Positions 24,442 through 34,521 of a DNA stretch of 42,857 nt are shown here, one piece after another (the first letter of the stretch is position 1; every line of letters begins with the position of its first letter). Source of the stretch: Discostella pseudostelligera. Taxonomy: Eukaryota; Bacillariophyta; Thalassiosirophyceae; Thalassiosirales; Thalassiosiraceae. The stretch lies in contig JALLBK010000016.1 of assembly GCA_036940085.1 (NCBI GenBank), positions 1-42,857 on the forward strand. Reading direction: 5' to 3'. The notes under the pieces were generated by a model, which was not told the origin of the DNA, did not search any database, and was given only the letters and a program-made list of their open reading frames with translations. The position numbers and the translations under genes are program-made.

Positions 24442-27301
24442 ATGGCGTCGTCGACGTCGTCATTGGTCATGACAGCCACTGTTGCTATTATTGCCGGTGT
24501 GGCACTGCTGGCGATATGTTGTCAAGCAGACTTGACCGCTGTCGGGGGCAGCAGCAGCAGCAGTCGACGTTTGAGGGGAGATGCAACTATCCGAGGTGGC
24601 GTAGACATTGATGACACTGCCATCACAACCACTACAGACGGCACCAATGACAAGCCACCGAAAACATTCTTAATCAAGTTCAAGGATGGTCTTGCCCAAA
24701 CTCGCAGTCTCGAAATTCATCACCGCAGCCTTAGCCGCCGACGCCAACAACAGCATCGTGATACTATGGGGGAGGAGGGCGCTGGCGAGCAAGGTCATGC
24801 TCATAAAAAATGGCAATCCCGTGCCAAATCAATTTCATCTATTTCGAATGAAAGGCACATTTCCATTGTAGAAATGGATTCAGATATTGACAATCAATAT
24901 GGTGACGTTATCGTAGCAGGAGCAGCAGTAAGCTCTATTTATGATGAATTAATGGCCGATGAAGATGTCGAGTTAGTAGAAGAGGTATGGGTCTTTCTTT
25001 GTTAATTGCTCCATTACTTTTTCTCCAAAAGTACCATTCATGTATTCATCTCAACACCGCCCATTGATATCTGACTCTTTTCATCGATGCATCAAATACC
25101 TCTATCGGCAGGACTTTCTCATGTACAAATATTCATACAATCCAATACATGCATATTTCACAGACAAAGGCGAAGAAGAGACATCATTTCATTCAAAGCA
25201 TAGAATTCCTGCGACTCCAATTACTGCAACAATGCAGCAGCAACAAAATCAACAACGTCATCGTCGTCGACAACTTGCCGAATCCAAACAATACGGCATC
25301 GACTTGACTCAATCCTCCTCAGTCTGGTCATTCATTCAAAATAATCCATCCACCTATCCCAATACTCCAATTAAGGTATGCATAATTGATACCGGCTATG
25401 ATGTAACGCATGAAGATTTACCCAAGGATAATATTACTGGTACGCAATTAAGTTATGGGGATTACTTGGTTGATGGTGATGGACATGGAACGCATGTGGC
25501 TGGTGTGATTGGTGCCTTGGGAAATAATGATGTGGGAATTATAGGTGGTGAGTGTCTTCGGAAAACGACGTCTCTTTCAATGTGAAATACATGACGCATG
25601 TCTGACATCATGAACTCACATTTTATTTCATCCAATAACGCACAAAGTGAACCCCGACCCAACGAAATTCTCCTTCCACATTTCCAAGGCCTTGAATCGG
25701 GATGGTTTTGGTACTGCCTCCTCGGTATTAAAGGGTATACGAGGCTGCATCGACTCTGGAAGCAAAATCATGACCATGAGTCTGGGCGGTGGTCCGGAAT
25801 CAAACATCTTTCGCAATATCTATGAAGAAGCCTACGACAAGGGCATCCTCTCCTTCGCGGCCTCGGGGAACTTGGGTTTAATGCAAGATGATTTCCCAGC
25901 ATCGTATCCTACCGTGGTGAGTGTAGGTGCTACCGATGACAATGGGTTTAGGGCAAGCTTTAGCAATTGGAATTCACAGCTCGAACTTATGGGACCGGGC
26001 GTGAGCATTTTGAGCACATACCCTGATAATGCATATGGATCCTTGAGTGGCACGAGTATGGCCACACCCTTCGTGGCCGGTGTGGCGGCATTGATTTGGG
26101 GATATTTCCCAAAATGTAGTAATCAGCAGATACGAAATGTGTTGGCAGTGACGGCAAAGGCCATTGCCGAGGATGGTAGCCGATGTGATCGCAAGACGGG
26201 ATTTGGATTGGTCCAGGCAATGGATGCATTCGACTTGTTGAATACGTTTGGTTGTGAAGCGGGCGGAGCGGACTGGTTTGATCCACCCTCGAAGGGTGGA
26301 GTGGGAGGATGTGACCAACCCATTGCCAATCTGACGAAATTATCATTGCCGGAAGCCTCGTTTGTTATCCCTTCCACTGGCGATAATTGTCAGAAGCTTA
26401 TGGTAACTCTATTGACAGATGGGTATGCATATGAAACATCTTGGGAGCTGAAGCGAGTGGATGATGATGTTGTTTTGCAAACGGGTCCGCCAGGAGGTGA
26501 TAAATTCCAAGATGACACAATGTACAGTGGACCGGCGAGTGGTTGCATGGATCCTGGGACGTATGAGTTTACAATTAGAGGTAAGTGACTTCAGTGTTTT
26601 CGCCCTCTTCTCGCTCTATTCTACAACTCTCGTTCAAATTTTTTCACTTCCTTTATCTTGCAGACAAGTTCGGTGATGGATTAAATCAACCAGGATATTA
26701 TTCTCTCAAACTGAACGGCAACATTCTGGTCACGAACAGCAAGTTTGGCAATTCTGAAACCACCAGTTTCGTTATAAATGCTACCATCGCTGATCTAGAT
26801 GCGCGGCAGCCGGATCCGACGTGGACTTCAATTCTGTACGAAGGTTTTGACAGTGGTATTGGCAAATTTATTGATGGCGGCGTGGATGCAGCGTACGTCG
26901 ATAGCAGGTTCGAACGAAATGGGTTGGTTATGGTGAAAAGTGGCCGTGTTAATTATGGCCAGGCGTCAATATATTCCAACAACATTCAATTGGATGATGC
27001 TGGTGGCTATACGCTATTCAAGGTAGTTTTCTCCTACTATGCAAGTCAGATAGAGATCAATGACGGATTTTGTCTCGACTATCAAGCAAATGGGGACTCC
27101 GACTGGACCATGGCCAAATGTTGGGAAAAAGGAGTGGACTTCGATAATAGAAAGTGGTACGATGACGAATCATTAGAATTCAGGCCAGGAACAGGAACGG
27201 ACTTGTCGATTAGCATTAGCATTCGATTTCGCGGATTTTCTGCTGATGTTACGAACCGAATATTCTTCGACAAGATCGAACTCTTCGGCACAAGTGAATA
27301 A
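24442..27301 (+). CDS. Secreted subtilisin-like serine protease (S8) with C-terminal beta-sandwich domain
   Basis: Predicted secreted endopeptidase, 849 aa. Exons: 24442-24984, 25112-25547, 25648-26580, 26664-27301; phases agree. I chose the ATG at 24442 (CAAGATGGC) because a hydrophobic signal segment follows at once; an in-frame ATG at 24376 would add an Arg-rich stretch. Domains: inhibitor I9-like propeptide about 70-185 ('PKTFLIKFKDG' to 'VELVEED'), then the S8 catalytic domain with D274 ('CIIDTGYD'), H306 ('GDGHGTHVAG'), the oxyanion Asn in 'FAASGN' and S463 ('GTSMATPFVAG'). The triad is complete. Next come a 'GDG...YYSLKLNG...FGNSET' module of a type common in diatom extracellular proteins and a C-terminal beta-rich domain ('FDSGIGKFIDGG') likely to be an adhesion or carbohydrate-binding sandwich. 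The stop lies only 83 bp from the stop of the convergent PUM3 gene. Confidence 0.92.
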
Positions 27302-27384
27302 CCTCGCTTATGTTGCATCGTGACTGCAGACAAGAAATATCTATTGGCTACGCCTACAATAGATGTATATTAAAGCAAAATTAA

Positions 27385-29474
27385 TTATGCCTTCAACGCC
27401 TCCAGCAGAATACCACAACCTGCCAACATCTTCTTGTCCTTGCCCCCCTTGGCCAACTTGGCAATATCCTTCTTATGATCTTTCAGTGCCTTCTTCACAT
27501 CCTCTTTCACACAAGTCTGTAATAACGCCGACAGCACGAATGCACCTCTATTCGATGAAGCGAATACTCCCAATCTCTTTTCAAATTTGGAGTAAAACAT
27601 GCGAGCCAAGGATGGTTCATCATCATCGAACTCCTGCTTCACTTCCGAGAGAAAAATATGCTTTAATGCCAAATGACCAACTGGATCTTCCACCATGGGC
27701 ACCTCACTATTGCTCTCGGAACAGGCCTCAACAATTGCACTAAATAATTCCTCGTCTGGAAAATTATCACAAACTTCCATCAACACTCGGCTTCCAGACT
27801 TACTCCGCATTAGTTCCTCGGCATGATTGGTGCAAACCTCAATCAACAAGTCCTTCATGTATACCAAAAGCTCTTGCCTACGTGTCTCATCAGCCTTCTT
27901 GGATGTCGGCACGGCATCGTCGCCATTTTCAGTAATTACGGGATTACGATGAAGGACTGATAATTCATATGGATCAAAGTATTTCTGCCACCGCGGGGTA
28001 GTCGCTGCAGATTCATCATCGTCGCCCGTATGCTGCTCCTCCTTTGACACCAGCAGGAGCAAGAACAACTTCGATCCAGTATCACTCAGCACCAAATCCA
28101 AAATGGGCGATGTCGACTTATCGTCCTTATCATCATCATTGGCGACAGCCCCTCCTTTTGCCTTTTCCAAATCCGAATTTTTATGCAACTCCGCCAACAG
28201 CATCTTATTCACCAACACCGTATCATCCATCATATCGCACATGCGTAGTATCGCCAAGTACGCATCCCGATGCAACAACGATGACCGGGTATATCCCTTG
28301 AGACATTTAATCATCCGTTTACGATCTTTGACAGATCCATAGGCACAACATTCACATACTACCTTGGTGCCTGCTCGCGTGGACAATAAATGGAGGGAGT
28401 GTTCTGCCAATGCCGGAGCTAAGAAGGAACGAATGTCGTTGGGTGTTGCGATGGAGGTGTAGTCGAGTAAGAGGGAATGGAAGTAGGCGAAACCCGTAAG
28501 GGATTTATCAAGTCCCTTTTGTAATAGAGTTTGGAGGTAGGTGAGTGTAGGTTCTAGTTTGCCAGGATTGTTTGCAATAAATGTAGCCAGAGTTGGTAAT
28601 GTTGGAGCAGTATTCCCACCACCGCCGACTTTCTTATCTTCCGAAGGAGGCATGGCCGATGCAAATAAAGCATATTGAGGACCGTACAATTCCAGTTTCA
28701 ATGGTGCAGTTGACTTGGGATGGAATGAAGCGAAGAGAAGTTCGAGTACACGCGAACCAACAGAATGGACGGCTAGTTTGGTCATTTGCTTTTTGAGACT
28801 CTGGAGAGAGAAGAGCGCAATGTTCGAATCGGCACACGCATCATGCATCAGGCATCATTATTTCGATAAGTGAAACTACTGTCAATGAGGTCCAGACGAG
28901 GCTCAATGGATGAACTCACCTTGACGATCAATTTAACACAAACCTCATCTTTGGCACAATACTTGATCATCTTCAACACCACAAAATGTGCATACTGAAT
29001 CTTGCACAACTCTGCCAAATTCATATTCTGGTTGTTGTTATTCTTCTCATCCGTCGCCTTACTTCCTGCATCACACAATTCCATCACCACCTCACGACGT
29101 TGCTCCTCAGTCCCAAATTGCAGTAATCCCTGGACACATCGACTAGCATCATGTTGCATTGCCACCTCCATGCATTTGCCTTTGAGTAATGAATGTAGCT
29201 CGGTGCATAATTTACTATTGGTGGCTTTGTCGTTTGTTTTGACGCGCAAGTCGTTCCATATTTCCTTGGAGGAACGGACAGTTGTGGCATGCTTTCGATG
29301 AGATTGACGTTCGGCCTTGAGGGCACGCTTTTTGTTCGATGGGGTTGTGGCAGAGGAGGCGGCGGCGGATGCGTTGGCTTTGTCCTTGTTGTCAAACTTT
29401 CGCTTCTTTGATGGTGATGGATGGTTCGACGACGACTTCTCCTTTTTGGCTTTGTGAAAGGATTTGTCCGCCAT
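27385..29474 (-). CDS. PUM3: PUM3/Puf6-type Pumilio-repeat nucleolar protein
   Basis: Probable ribosome-biogenesis factor related to human PUM3 (KIAA0020) and yeast Puf6; it binds nucleic acids through Pumilio repeats. Exons: 29474-28920 and 28800-27385; phase 0 at both ends of a 119-nt intron with donor AAG|GTGAGT and acceptor CTCTCTCCAG. The product is 656 aa, close to human PUM3. The N-terminus is Lys/Ser/Ala-rich and basic ('KKRKF', 'KKRALKAERQSHRKH'), consistent with nucleolar import. Pumilio-like helical repeats follow ('DASRCVQGLLQFGT', 'YAHFVVLKMIKYC', 'VHSVGSRVLELLF', 'RAGTKVVCECCAYG'). The C-terminal part with 'MRSKSGSRVLMEVCDNFPDEE' and 'FASSNRGAFVLSALLQTC' matches the CPL region. 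Expression is probably constitutive or growth-linked; two E2F-like motifs lie upstream. Confidence 0.93.
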
Positions 29475-29712
29475 GATGATGGTCGTAGATGGGCTGGAGA
29501 GAACAATCGAGGCCGATGATTATGTTGCGACGATAACGTTATTGTTGTGGATAACAATATGAGTAGGACTATCGTAGGATGGTTGTTGTTGTTCCGTCGG
29601 CTGGGTGGTGGTTGTCATCTTCATCGTCGTCGTCCCAAAGATTTTGCATGAATGGGTGGTGGAGAGGTGATGTGTCTGGATTGTATCCGATCTGGATAGA
29701 ATTCAATTCAAA

Positions 29713-29743
29713 TGGCGGGAACCAAACCATTTATGGCGGGAAA
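29713..29743. promoter_or_regulatory. Two E2F-like TGGCGGGAA motifs
   Basis: Two same-orientation copies, TGGCGGGAA and TGGCGGGAAA, start 21 bp apart, or two helical turns. They lie about 240-270 bp upstream of the PUM3 ATG and about 280 bp upstream of the dioxygenase ATG. The assignment as E2F/DP sites is by consensus only. Confidence 0.4.
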
Positions 29744-29754
29744 CATCAATACCG

Positions 29755-29776
29755 CCGGCCGGGGGCCGGCCGGGGG
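29755..29776. repeat. Tandem duplication of an 11-bp GC-rich unit
   Basis: CCGGCCGGGGG is present twice with no gap, followed by a shorter TCGAGGGTCGA direct repeat. It sits just beside the E2F-like motifs. Confidence 0.85.
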
Positions 29777-30018
29777 TCGAGGGTCGATCCATACGGGCGA
29801 TGGTGAATGTGGAATAGGTTCATGCGGCGTATTGCTACAGAGGCAATTACTACGCACCGTTCGAACAGATAATAGCATTCAACTGAACATTCAATAATAG
29901 AAGTGAGAGGGATACGCTGTTCATGGCTTTGTTTTTGGTCGGCTCATCATCATCATCGCCATCATCATCAATCATCACCGCTTTCGTCGTCGTCGTCGTC
30001 GTCATTTGACAACAAACA

Positions 30019-31372
30019 ATGACCAACACTACGTCTTCGCCGCGTCTCGTCATCATTGACTATCAAGATATTGTCTCCAACGACATCGATCTCTCTCTTC
30101 AACTCGAACGTGCCTTCGGAGGGCGCCATCAATCTTCGTCATTTCCCAACAATGACGACGACAAAGGTGAACTATCTCCGCTGGGCATCATTGCGATTAG
30201 AAACGTACCTAATTTTGTCGAAGCCAAGATGAAGTTCTTACCACTGGCGCATCCCCTTGCACATTTGGAGACGGAGTATTTGGAAACGCAACTGTCAGAT
30301 CCAAAATCATTGTACAATGCTGGATGGTGAGCTGATGACTAGTTGAATTCTCGAGGTGAAATGTAACTGAATGACTAACATTGCATGTTGCATGTCGCTC
30401 TAGGTCTCACGGAAAGGAGAAGTTGGGTGATCAGCCAGATTTTGCCAAGGCGAGTTATTATTTCAATCCAGTCACTGACATGTGAGTAACTATATCTTAT
30501 GCTATTCAGGAAGTTGTTGCAGTACCGTCTCTTGACATATTGATGTTGTCGTAACTTCAAGCCCTGGAACGAGCGAAGAGCGAGAACGATATCCAGCCTC
30601 ATATCCATGCAACAATTGGCCCAATGAAGCGGAACTACCACAATTGACAAATTTCAAAGACGCTGCGAAGCATCTTGGTACGATCATGCATGAAGTAGTT
30701 GTACTACTGGCCAAGCGTATTGATACCATGACAATGAATAGAGTGAAAGGGTATACCGCAAATTTACTTTATGATGCGATGAAGACAACAGAGAAGGTGA
30801 AGGGCAGGTTATTGTACTATTACCCCTTGGAGGAAAAGGAACTTACTACAATTGATAGCACAGCGAAAGAAGACACTTGGATAAGATGGCATAATGACTC
30901 TGGCTTCCTAACCTCTCTGGCTGGTGATCTCTACGTCAATGACAATACCGGACAACTTCTCGATGAGCAAGATGTCGATCCAGAGGCTGGCCTATATGTA
31001 ATCGATCGTTCTGGTAACTCCAGTCACGTCACCATACCACATGACTGTATGGCAGTTCAAATCGGAGAATGTCTACAAATCCTAACGGGAGGTGTTGTGG
31101 TGGCAACTCCACATTGTGTACGAGGTCCACGGGCGGGATGGAATCCACAATCGACAATTAAAGTGGCACGAATTAGCCACCCTTGTTTCATCGATTCAAA
31201 GCCTACATTTCCCCTAAGCATGCCTGAGGGTTGTTCCCGAGAGGATGTGTCTCGAGCAGGATCCGGTATGGGCAAGGTTCCACCATTAGAAGATCGATGG
31301 GTAGAGGATGGTATGACCTTTGGTGACTTTTTGCAGAAAAGTTTTGATAAGTATTATGATTGGAAGGGGTGA
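30019..31372 (+). CDS. 2-oxoglutarate/Fe(II)-dependent dioxygenase (isopenicillin-N-synthase-like)
   Basis: Predicted soluble non-haem iron oxygenase of 398 aa; substrate unknown. Exons: 30019-30326, 30404-30481, 30562-31372, with introns of 77 and 80 nt and agreeing phases. The jelly-roll domain shows the 2-His-1-carboxylate iron site: H239 and D241 in 'RWHNDSGF' and H313 in 'VATPHCVRGP'. It also shows the 2-oxoglutarate-binding R332 of the RxS motif in 'KVARISHP'. The N-terminal half has the usual DIOX_N-like layout ('SPLGIIAIRNVPNF'). The extension between the D and the second H is typical of plant and algal members. No targeting peptide is obvious. The start ATG follows a CAACAA leader, and no better upstream ATG is in frame. 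Confidence 0.86.
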
Positions 31373-31726
31373 GGCGGAGGTGCTACCAGAGGCTATCATC
31401 GCAAACTCGTGAACTTTGTCACAGAATGGATCATTCAATTACAGTTAGGTAGTGTTAGACAATAATGTATGTGCATTACGACGTCGTATCCCATTCGGAA
31501 TGTGCTGAAGCATGGCAGTCCGCCTGATGTTCGCTATGACATGGAGCGGCATGAAAATGTACACTATCTGGCTTAAAATGCGTGACAGAGCGTGTGCTCT
31601 ACCTGCTCGTCCCCTTCTATTGATGTTACAAAACAGACTTTTGACTGCTTGTTCGGCTTCATCAAGGACCACCTTGTATCAAAACATCGCATGCATAGAG
31701 GTATCGACCGACGATACGATCTACTA
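31373..31726. other. Convergent intergenic region
   Basis: This 354-bp gap lies between the 3' ends of the dioxygenase and the four-TM gene. A 75-codon minus-strand frame (31445-31672) has no recognisable feature. Most of it is presumably overlapping 3' UTRs. Confidence 0.4.
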
Positions 31727-32962
31727 TCATGTCAATTGTCCCGAAAATTGTTTTTCCCTCTCCCACGGATTCGAATCCATCGACGATCCACTCGACGTCG
31801 AGACCATATCTGTGATAAACCCCTCATTATCTGTAATAGCCCCCGGTGGCATACCACTACCCATCAGTGGTTCCTGCTTATCAGTAGCGTTTCGCATTTT
31901 CCTCCGTGATCGATGACGCAGTCTATCTCCTCCGCCTCCTCCTGTATGTGTTGCCATTTCATAGTTGGCCCAATTTCTTCGTTGATCGGAGGAATCATAA
32001 TATATATCGGCATCATCGGACATTCCTCCACAAGTTGTGTATATAATGGCAAATAGAATGTATACGAATGCGAGGACGATGCATGTTATTGCAAAGACAG
32101 AGGATATCTTTTCTATTCGGTAGCTGAATAAGTTGTGATGGTTTTGTTCATCGTAATAATTGTTGTAGTTGTCGTGAACCTTTGCACGAAATTGACAACG
32201 AGAGAGACGTAAAATACGATGATGAGATGATGTACACGAATAATCATTAGATTCAATTCCACGATAATCGAAGACTAAGACCAACTCTCTTACCTGCAAC
32301 TCTCCAAATATCACGGCACACAACAGCATCAAATTCGAAAAGATTACCAAACTCCCCAAAAATACACCCCGATGGATCTTCTCTCCCCATAATTTACGTG
32401 GTCCCGTCGTGGAATCTTCCTCATGCGCTCCCTCTCTCTCATCCTCTATGACGGACATATTCCGAAAGCTAAAGCATGGGGGGATATATTCCCCCTTGGC
32501 CGACATGAATCCAACCACAACCGTTGATCCATATAAAGAGAGTGCAATGCCCAAGACGGTAGTGTATACGCCGGCAAAGACTAATCCACGTGAATTGGTA
32601 GTGGCCAAGGATTCAAAGAATTCTTGATCAAAATCGTTGGAATGACATCCCTCTCGTTGTTGTTCATGCTCTTGCTGCTGTTGTTGATTATTCTGTTCGC
32701 CACCCTCGCGATAGTTGTCCTCATTTCCATCATTCCTTTCTTCTAAATATCGACAATTGTCAAATTCGTGTCCATACTCGTCTCGATACCATTCAGCATA
32801 GTCATCGGATAGCATGGAGTTGTAATGATTGGTGATTTTTATCCCGAGGAAGACGGAAACGACAAAAGAAAAGAAGGAGAGGAGGGTAGTCAATGTCCAA
32901 GCAAGGGCGAGGAAGGATTGACGGGAGGTGATTAGGGACCCGCAGAGGGGCGCGGTGGCCAT
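31727..32962 (-). CDS. Four-transmembrane protein of unknown function
   Basis: I do not recognise the family. The single-exon frame encodes 411 aa from the ATG at 32962; a longer frame upstream has only non-ATG starts. Four hydrophobic helices are visible: 'FLALAWTLTTLLSFFSFVVS', 'GLVFAGVYTTVLGIALSLYG', 'GVFLGSLVIFSNLMLLCAVI' and 'VFAITCIVLAFVYILFAIIY'. The large loop between TM1 and TM2 is acidic, rich in Asn, Gln and Glu and contains two Cys. A second Cys-containing loop lies between TM3 and TM4. The C-terminal tail is about 90 residues, polar and Ser-rich. This layout resembles tetraspanin-like or claudin-like proteins, but the CCG signature of tetraspanins is absent, so I leave the function open. 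Confidence 0.72.
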   Translation of the reverse strand: MATAPLCGSLITSRQSFLALAWTLTTLLSFFSFVVSVFLGIKITNHYNSMLSDDYAEWYRDEYGHEFDNCRYLEERNDGNEDNYREGGEQNNQQQQQEHEQQREGCHSNDFDQEFFESLATTNSRGLVFAGVYTTVLGIALSLYGSTVVVGFMSAKGEYIPPCFSFRNMSVIEDEREGAHEEDSTTGPRKLWGEKIHRGVFLGSLVIFSNLMLLCAVIFGELQVRELVLVFDYRGIESNDYSCTSSHHRILRLSRCQFRAKVHDNYNNYYDEQNHHNLFSYRIEKISSVFAITCIVLAFVYILFAIIYTTCGGMSDDADIYYDSSDQRRNWANYEMATHTGGGGGDRLRHRSRRKMRNATDKQEPLMGSGMPPGAITDNEGFITDMVSTSSGSSMDSNPWEREKQFSGQLT

Positions 32963-33326
32963 TGTGTTTTGCTTTCTATGAAAAGGATGTACAACTTGGC
33001 TCTCTGCCTGCAACACTACCCGCAACACTCTCTACCGCTGCTGCTCCTATTATCATCTACCATACTGCTATCTATTGCTACTGGAGTCTTACTGGAGTGC
33101 AAGTGCAAGTCCGCCATGTCCATCATTGTCTTTGTTGTCGGTCATCGTCGGCACACAGACAGACGCACGACGTGCACCATCGTTGCTGCTGACTCAAAAA
33201 TGGCTCAAAAGAGGGAGGCAACCTTCCTAAAATAGAATGAAATAATCTGTGCCATTTAAGTTCCTACGTACATTGGGTCGACAGACTTTCTCCCATTGAC
33301 AAATCTTTCTCGGCAGTGGTTTTGAA

Positions 33327-33338
33327 TTTGGCGGGAAA
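33327..33338. promoter_or_regulatory. Full palindromic E2F-like site TTTGGCGGGAAA
   Basis: This 12-mer matches the E2F/DP consensus TTTSGCGGGAAA along its full length. It lies about 240 bp upstream of the ATG at 33580 and about 365 bp upstream of the four-TM start at 32962. Confidence 0.5.
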
Positions 33339-33454
33339 GTGCATTGATCCGCCTTTTCCATCCGCCTTCCCTTCATGTTCCTCTCCCCATGATGTGATGT
33401 GTGACAGCTTGCTCCCGGCCCTCGCCAACACCAATAACCAATACACCATGACTA

Positions 33455-33512
33455 CGAAATATTAATACTACTACCGAAGATAACGAAATATTAATACTAC
33501 TACCGAAGATAA
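33455..33512. repeat. Perfect 29-bp tandem duplication
   Basis: Two identical, adjacent 29-bp copies (33455-33483 and 33484-33512) each start CGAAATATTAATACTACTAC. They lie 67 bp upstream of the ATG at 33580, so they probably fall in its promoter or 5' UTR. Confidence 0.95.
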
Positions 33513-33579
33513 AAGTCGGAACAGGCGCATAATATTCTGAGATAGGAGATCATTATATCATATATCGCACCAACCAATC

Positions 33580-34521
33580 ATGTCGTCCTCGAACTTCCAA
33601 CAACGCAGTGTCGTCGGCGGCGGTGGCGGACGTAGGCAACCTTTCGGATTCCTCGATGACAATACCCTCGTCGTGTCATCGGGGTCGGCGTCGAAGTCGA
33701 CATCGAAACGCAATTCATTTGCCGGCGGTGCCTCTGCTACTACTGCTAATACTAAATCAGCAGGTGTATCAGATCATCCTTCCGATTCCATCTTAAAGAA
33801 AAAGAAGAAGAAGGAACCATCAACGAAGAATACAAATGTACGACATGTACTTTCGTCGATTGTCACACGAAGTCAAGCTCGAAATAATAGTAGTTTGGAG
33901 AGAGGCATGTCCACGTCTGCGTCTACAAGCAGATCTTCGTCTTCATCCATTGTATCTCTCTTGGCGAGGAGGAAGGATGCCGAGGTGGAATATCCAACGA
34001 AGCGAACGGTGCGCTTCTTGTTGGCGAACGATGAGGATTGCAAGTCTGATGATAGAGTCATCGTCACTCAGTCGTCTACTCCGGCTGCCGGTACTGCCAC
34101 TATGCTCATGAGAACAACGAAACAAGCAGAAGTGCTTCCCAATCTATCGAACGATGATGAGTTTGTTCCATTTGAAGATGTTGCATCCATCTTTCGACAA
34201 TCGGTGGCGGCGGCAGCAGCACCCAACAACGATACTGACGACGACGACGACGACTTTTGGGCCAATGGAATGGAAGATATGCTCACACTGAAACGAGCCA
34301 ATCCCATCAGTTCCAAGGATGATGATGACAACGATGAATCTAATAGTACTGATGATGAAGGATGGCAGGAGATGGTAGATATCTTCAAGTCTTTGGCAGA
34401 GGATCTACTTCTGGATGAGAACTGCTCCGAAGGAGGAGGAAGAGGAGAGCCAATCTACTATTCCAGTAGACTTACAGAAGATGATCGGGATGGTTTCCAA
34501 ATACACTATCGCAGTATTTAG
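33580..34521 (+). CDS. Disordered acidic protein of unknown function with an RVxF-like PP1-docking motif
   Basis: The family is not recognised. The single open frame encodes 313 aa from ATG 33580. The sequence is mostly low-complexity: a Gly-rich start, Ser/Ala/Thr stretches, a Lys run ('LKKKKKKE') that could be a nuclear-localisation signal, and Asp/Glu runs near 215-270. A conserved-looking core, 'EYPTKRTVRFLL', holds K141-RTVRF146, which fits the [RK]-x-[VI]-x-[FW] docking motif for protein phosphatase 1. Another short motif is 'VLSSIVTRSQARN'. The full E2F-like site upstream would suit an S-phase or mitotic gene, so a nuclear cell-cycle role is possible; this is inference. Base composition and codon use look like those of neighbouring genes. 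Confidence 0.55.
   Translation: MSSSNFQQRSVVGGGGGRRQPFGFLDDNTLVVSSGSASKSTSKRNSFAGGASATTANTKSAGVSDHPSDSILKKKKKKEPSTKNTNVRHVLSSIVTRSQARNNSSLERGMSTSASTSRSSSSSIVSLLARRKDAEVEYPTKRTVRFLLANDEDCKSDDRVIVTQSSTPAAGTATMLMRTTKQAEVLPNLSNDDEFVPFEDVASIFRQSVAAAAAPNNDTDDDDDDFWANGMEDMLTLKRANPISSKDDDDNDESNSTDDEGWQEMVDIFKSLAEDLLLDENCSEGGGRGEPIYYSSRLTEDDRDGFQIHYRSI

Larger units (their letters stand above)
29475..30018. promoter_or_regulatory. Divergent promoter region between PUM3 and the dioxygenase gene
   Basis: This 544-bp gap separates two divergent start codons. It contains TGGCGGGAA at 29713-29721 and TGGCGGGAAA at 29734-29743, a direct duplication of an 11-bp GC unit (29755-29776), and CAT/GTC-type simple repeats around 29945-30005. 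I see no gene in it. Confidence 0.5.
32963..33579. promoter_or_regulatory. Divergent intergenic region between the four-TM and disordered-protein genes
   Basis: This 617-bp gap lies between two divergent start codons. It contains a perfect E2F-like palindrome at 33327-33338, an exact 29-bp tandem duplication at 33455-33512 and an AT-rich stretch just before the downstream ATG. Plus-strand open frames at 32962-33235 have no domain and overlap the start of the four-TM gene antisense. Confidence 0.5.

Noticed and set aside
29850..29885. GTTCGAA-like sequence as part of a tRNA gene
   Set aside because: No acceptor stem, D-arm or anticodon arm can be paired around it.
32962..33235. Plus-strand frames antisense to the start of the four-TM gene
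   Set aside because: They are short, lack a domain, and lie in a divergent promoter region.
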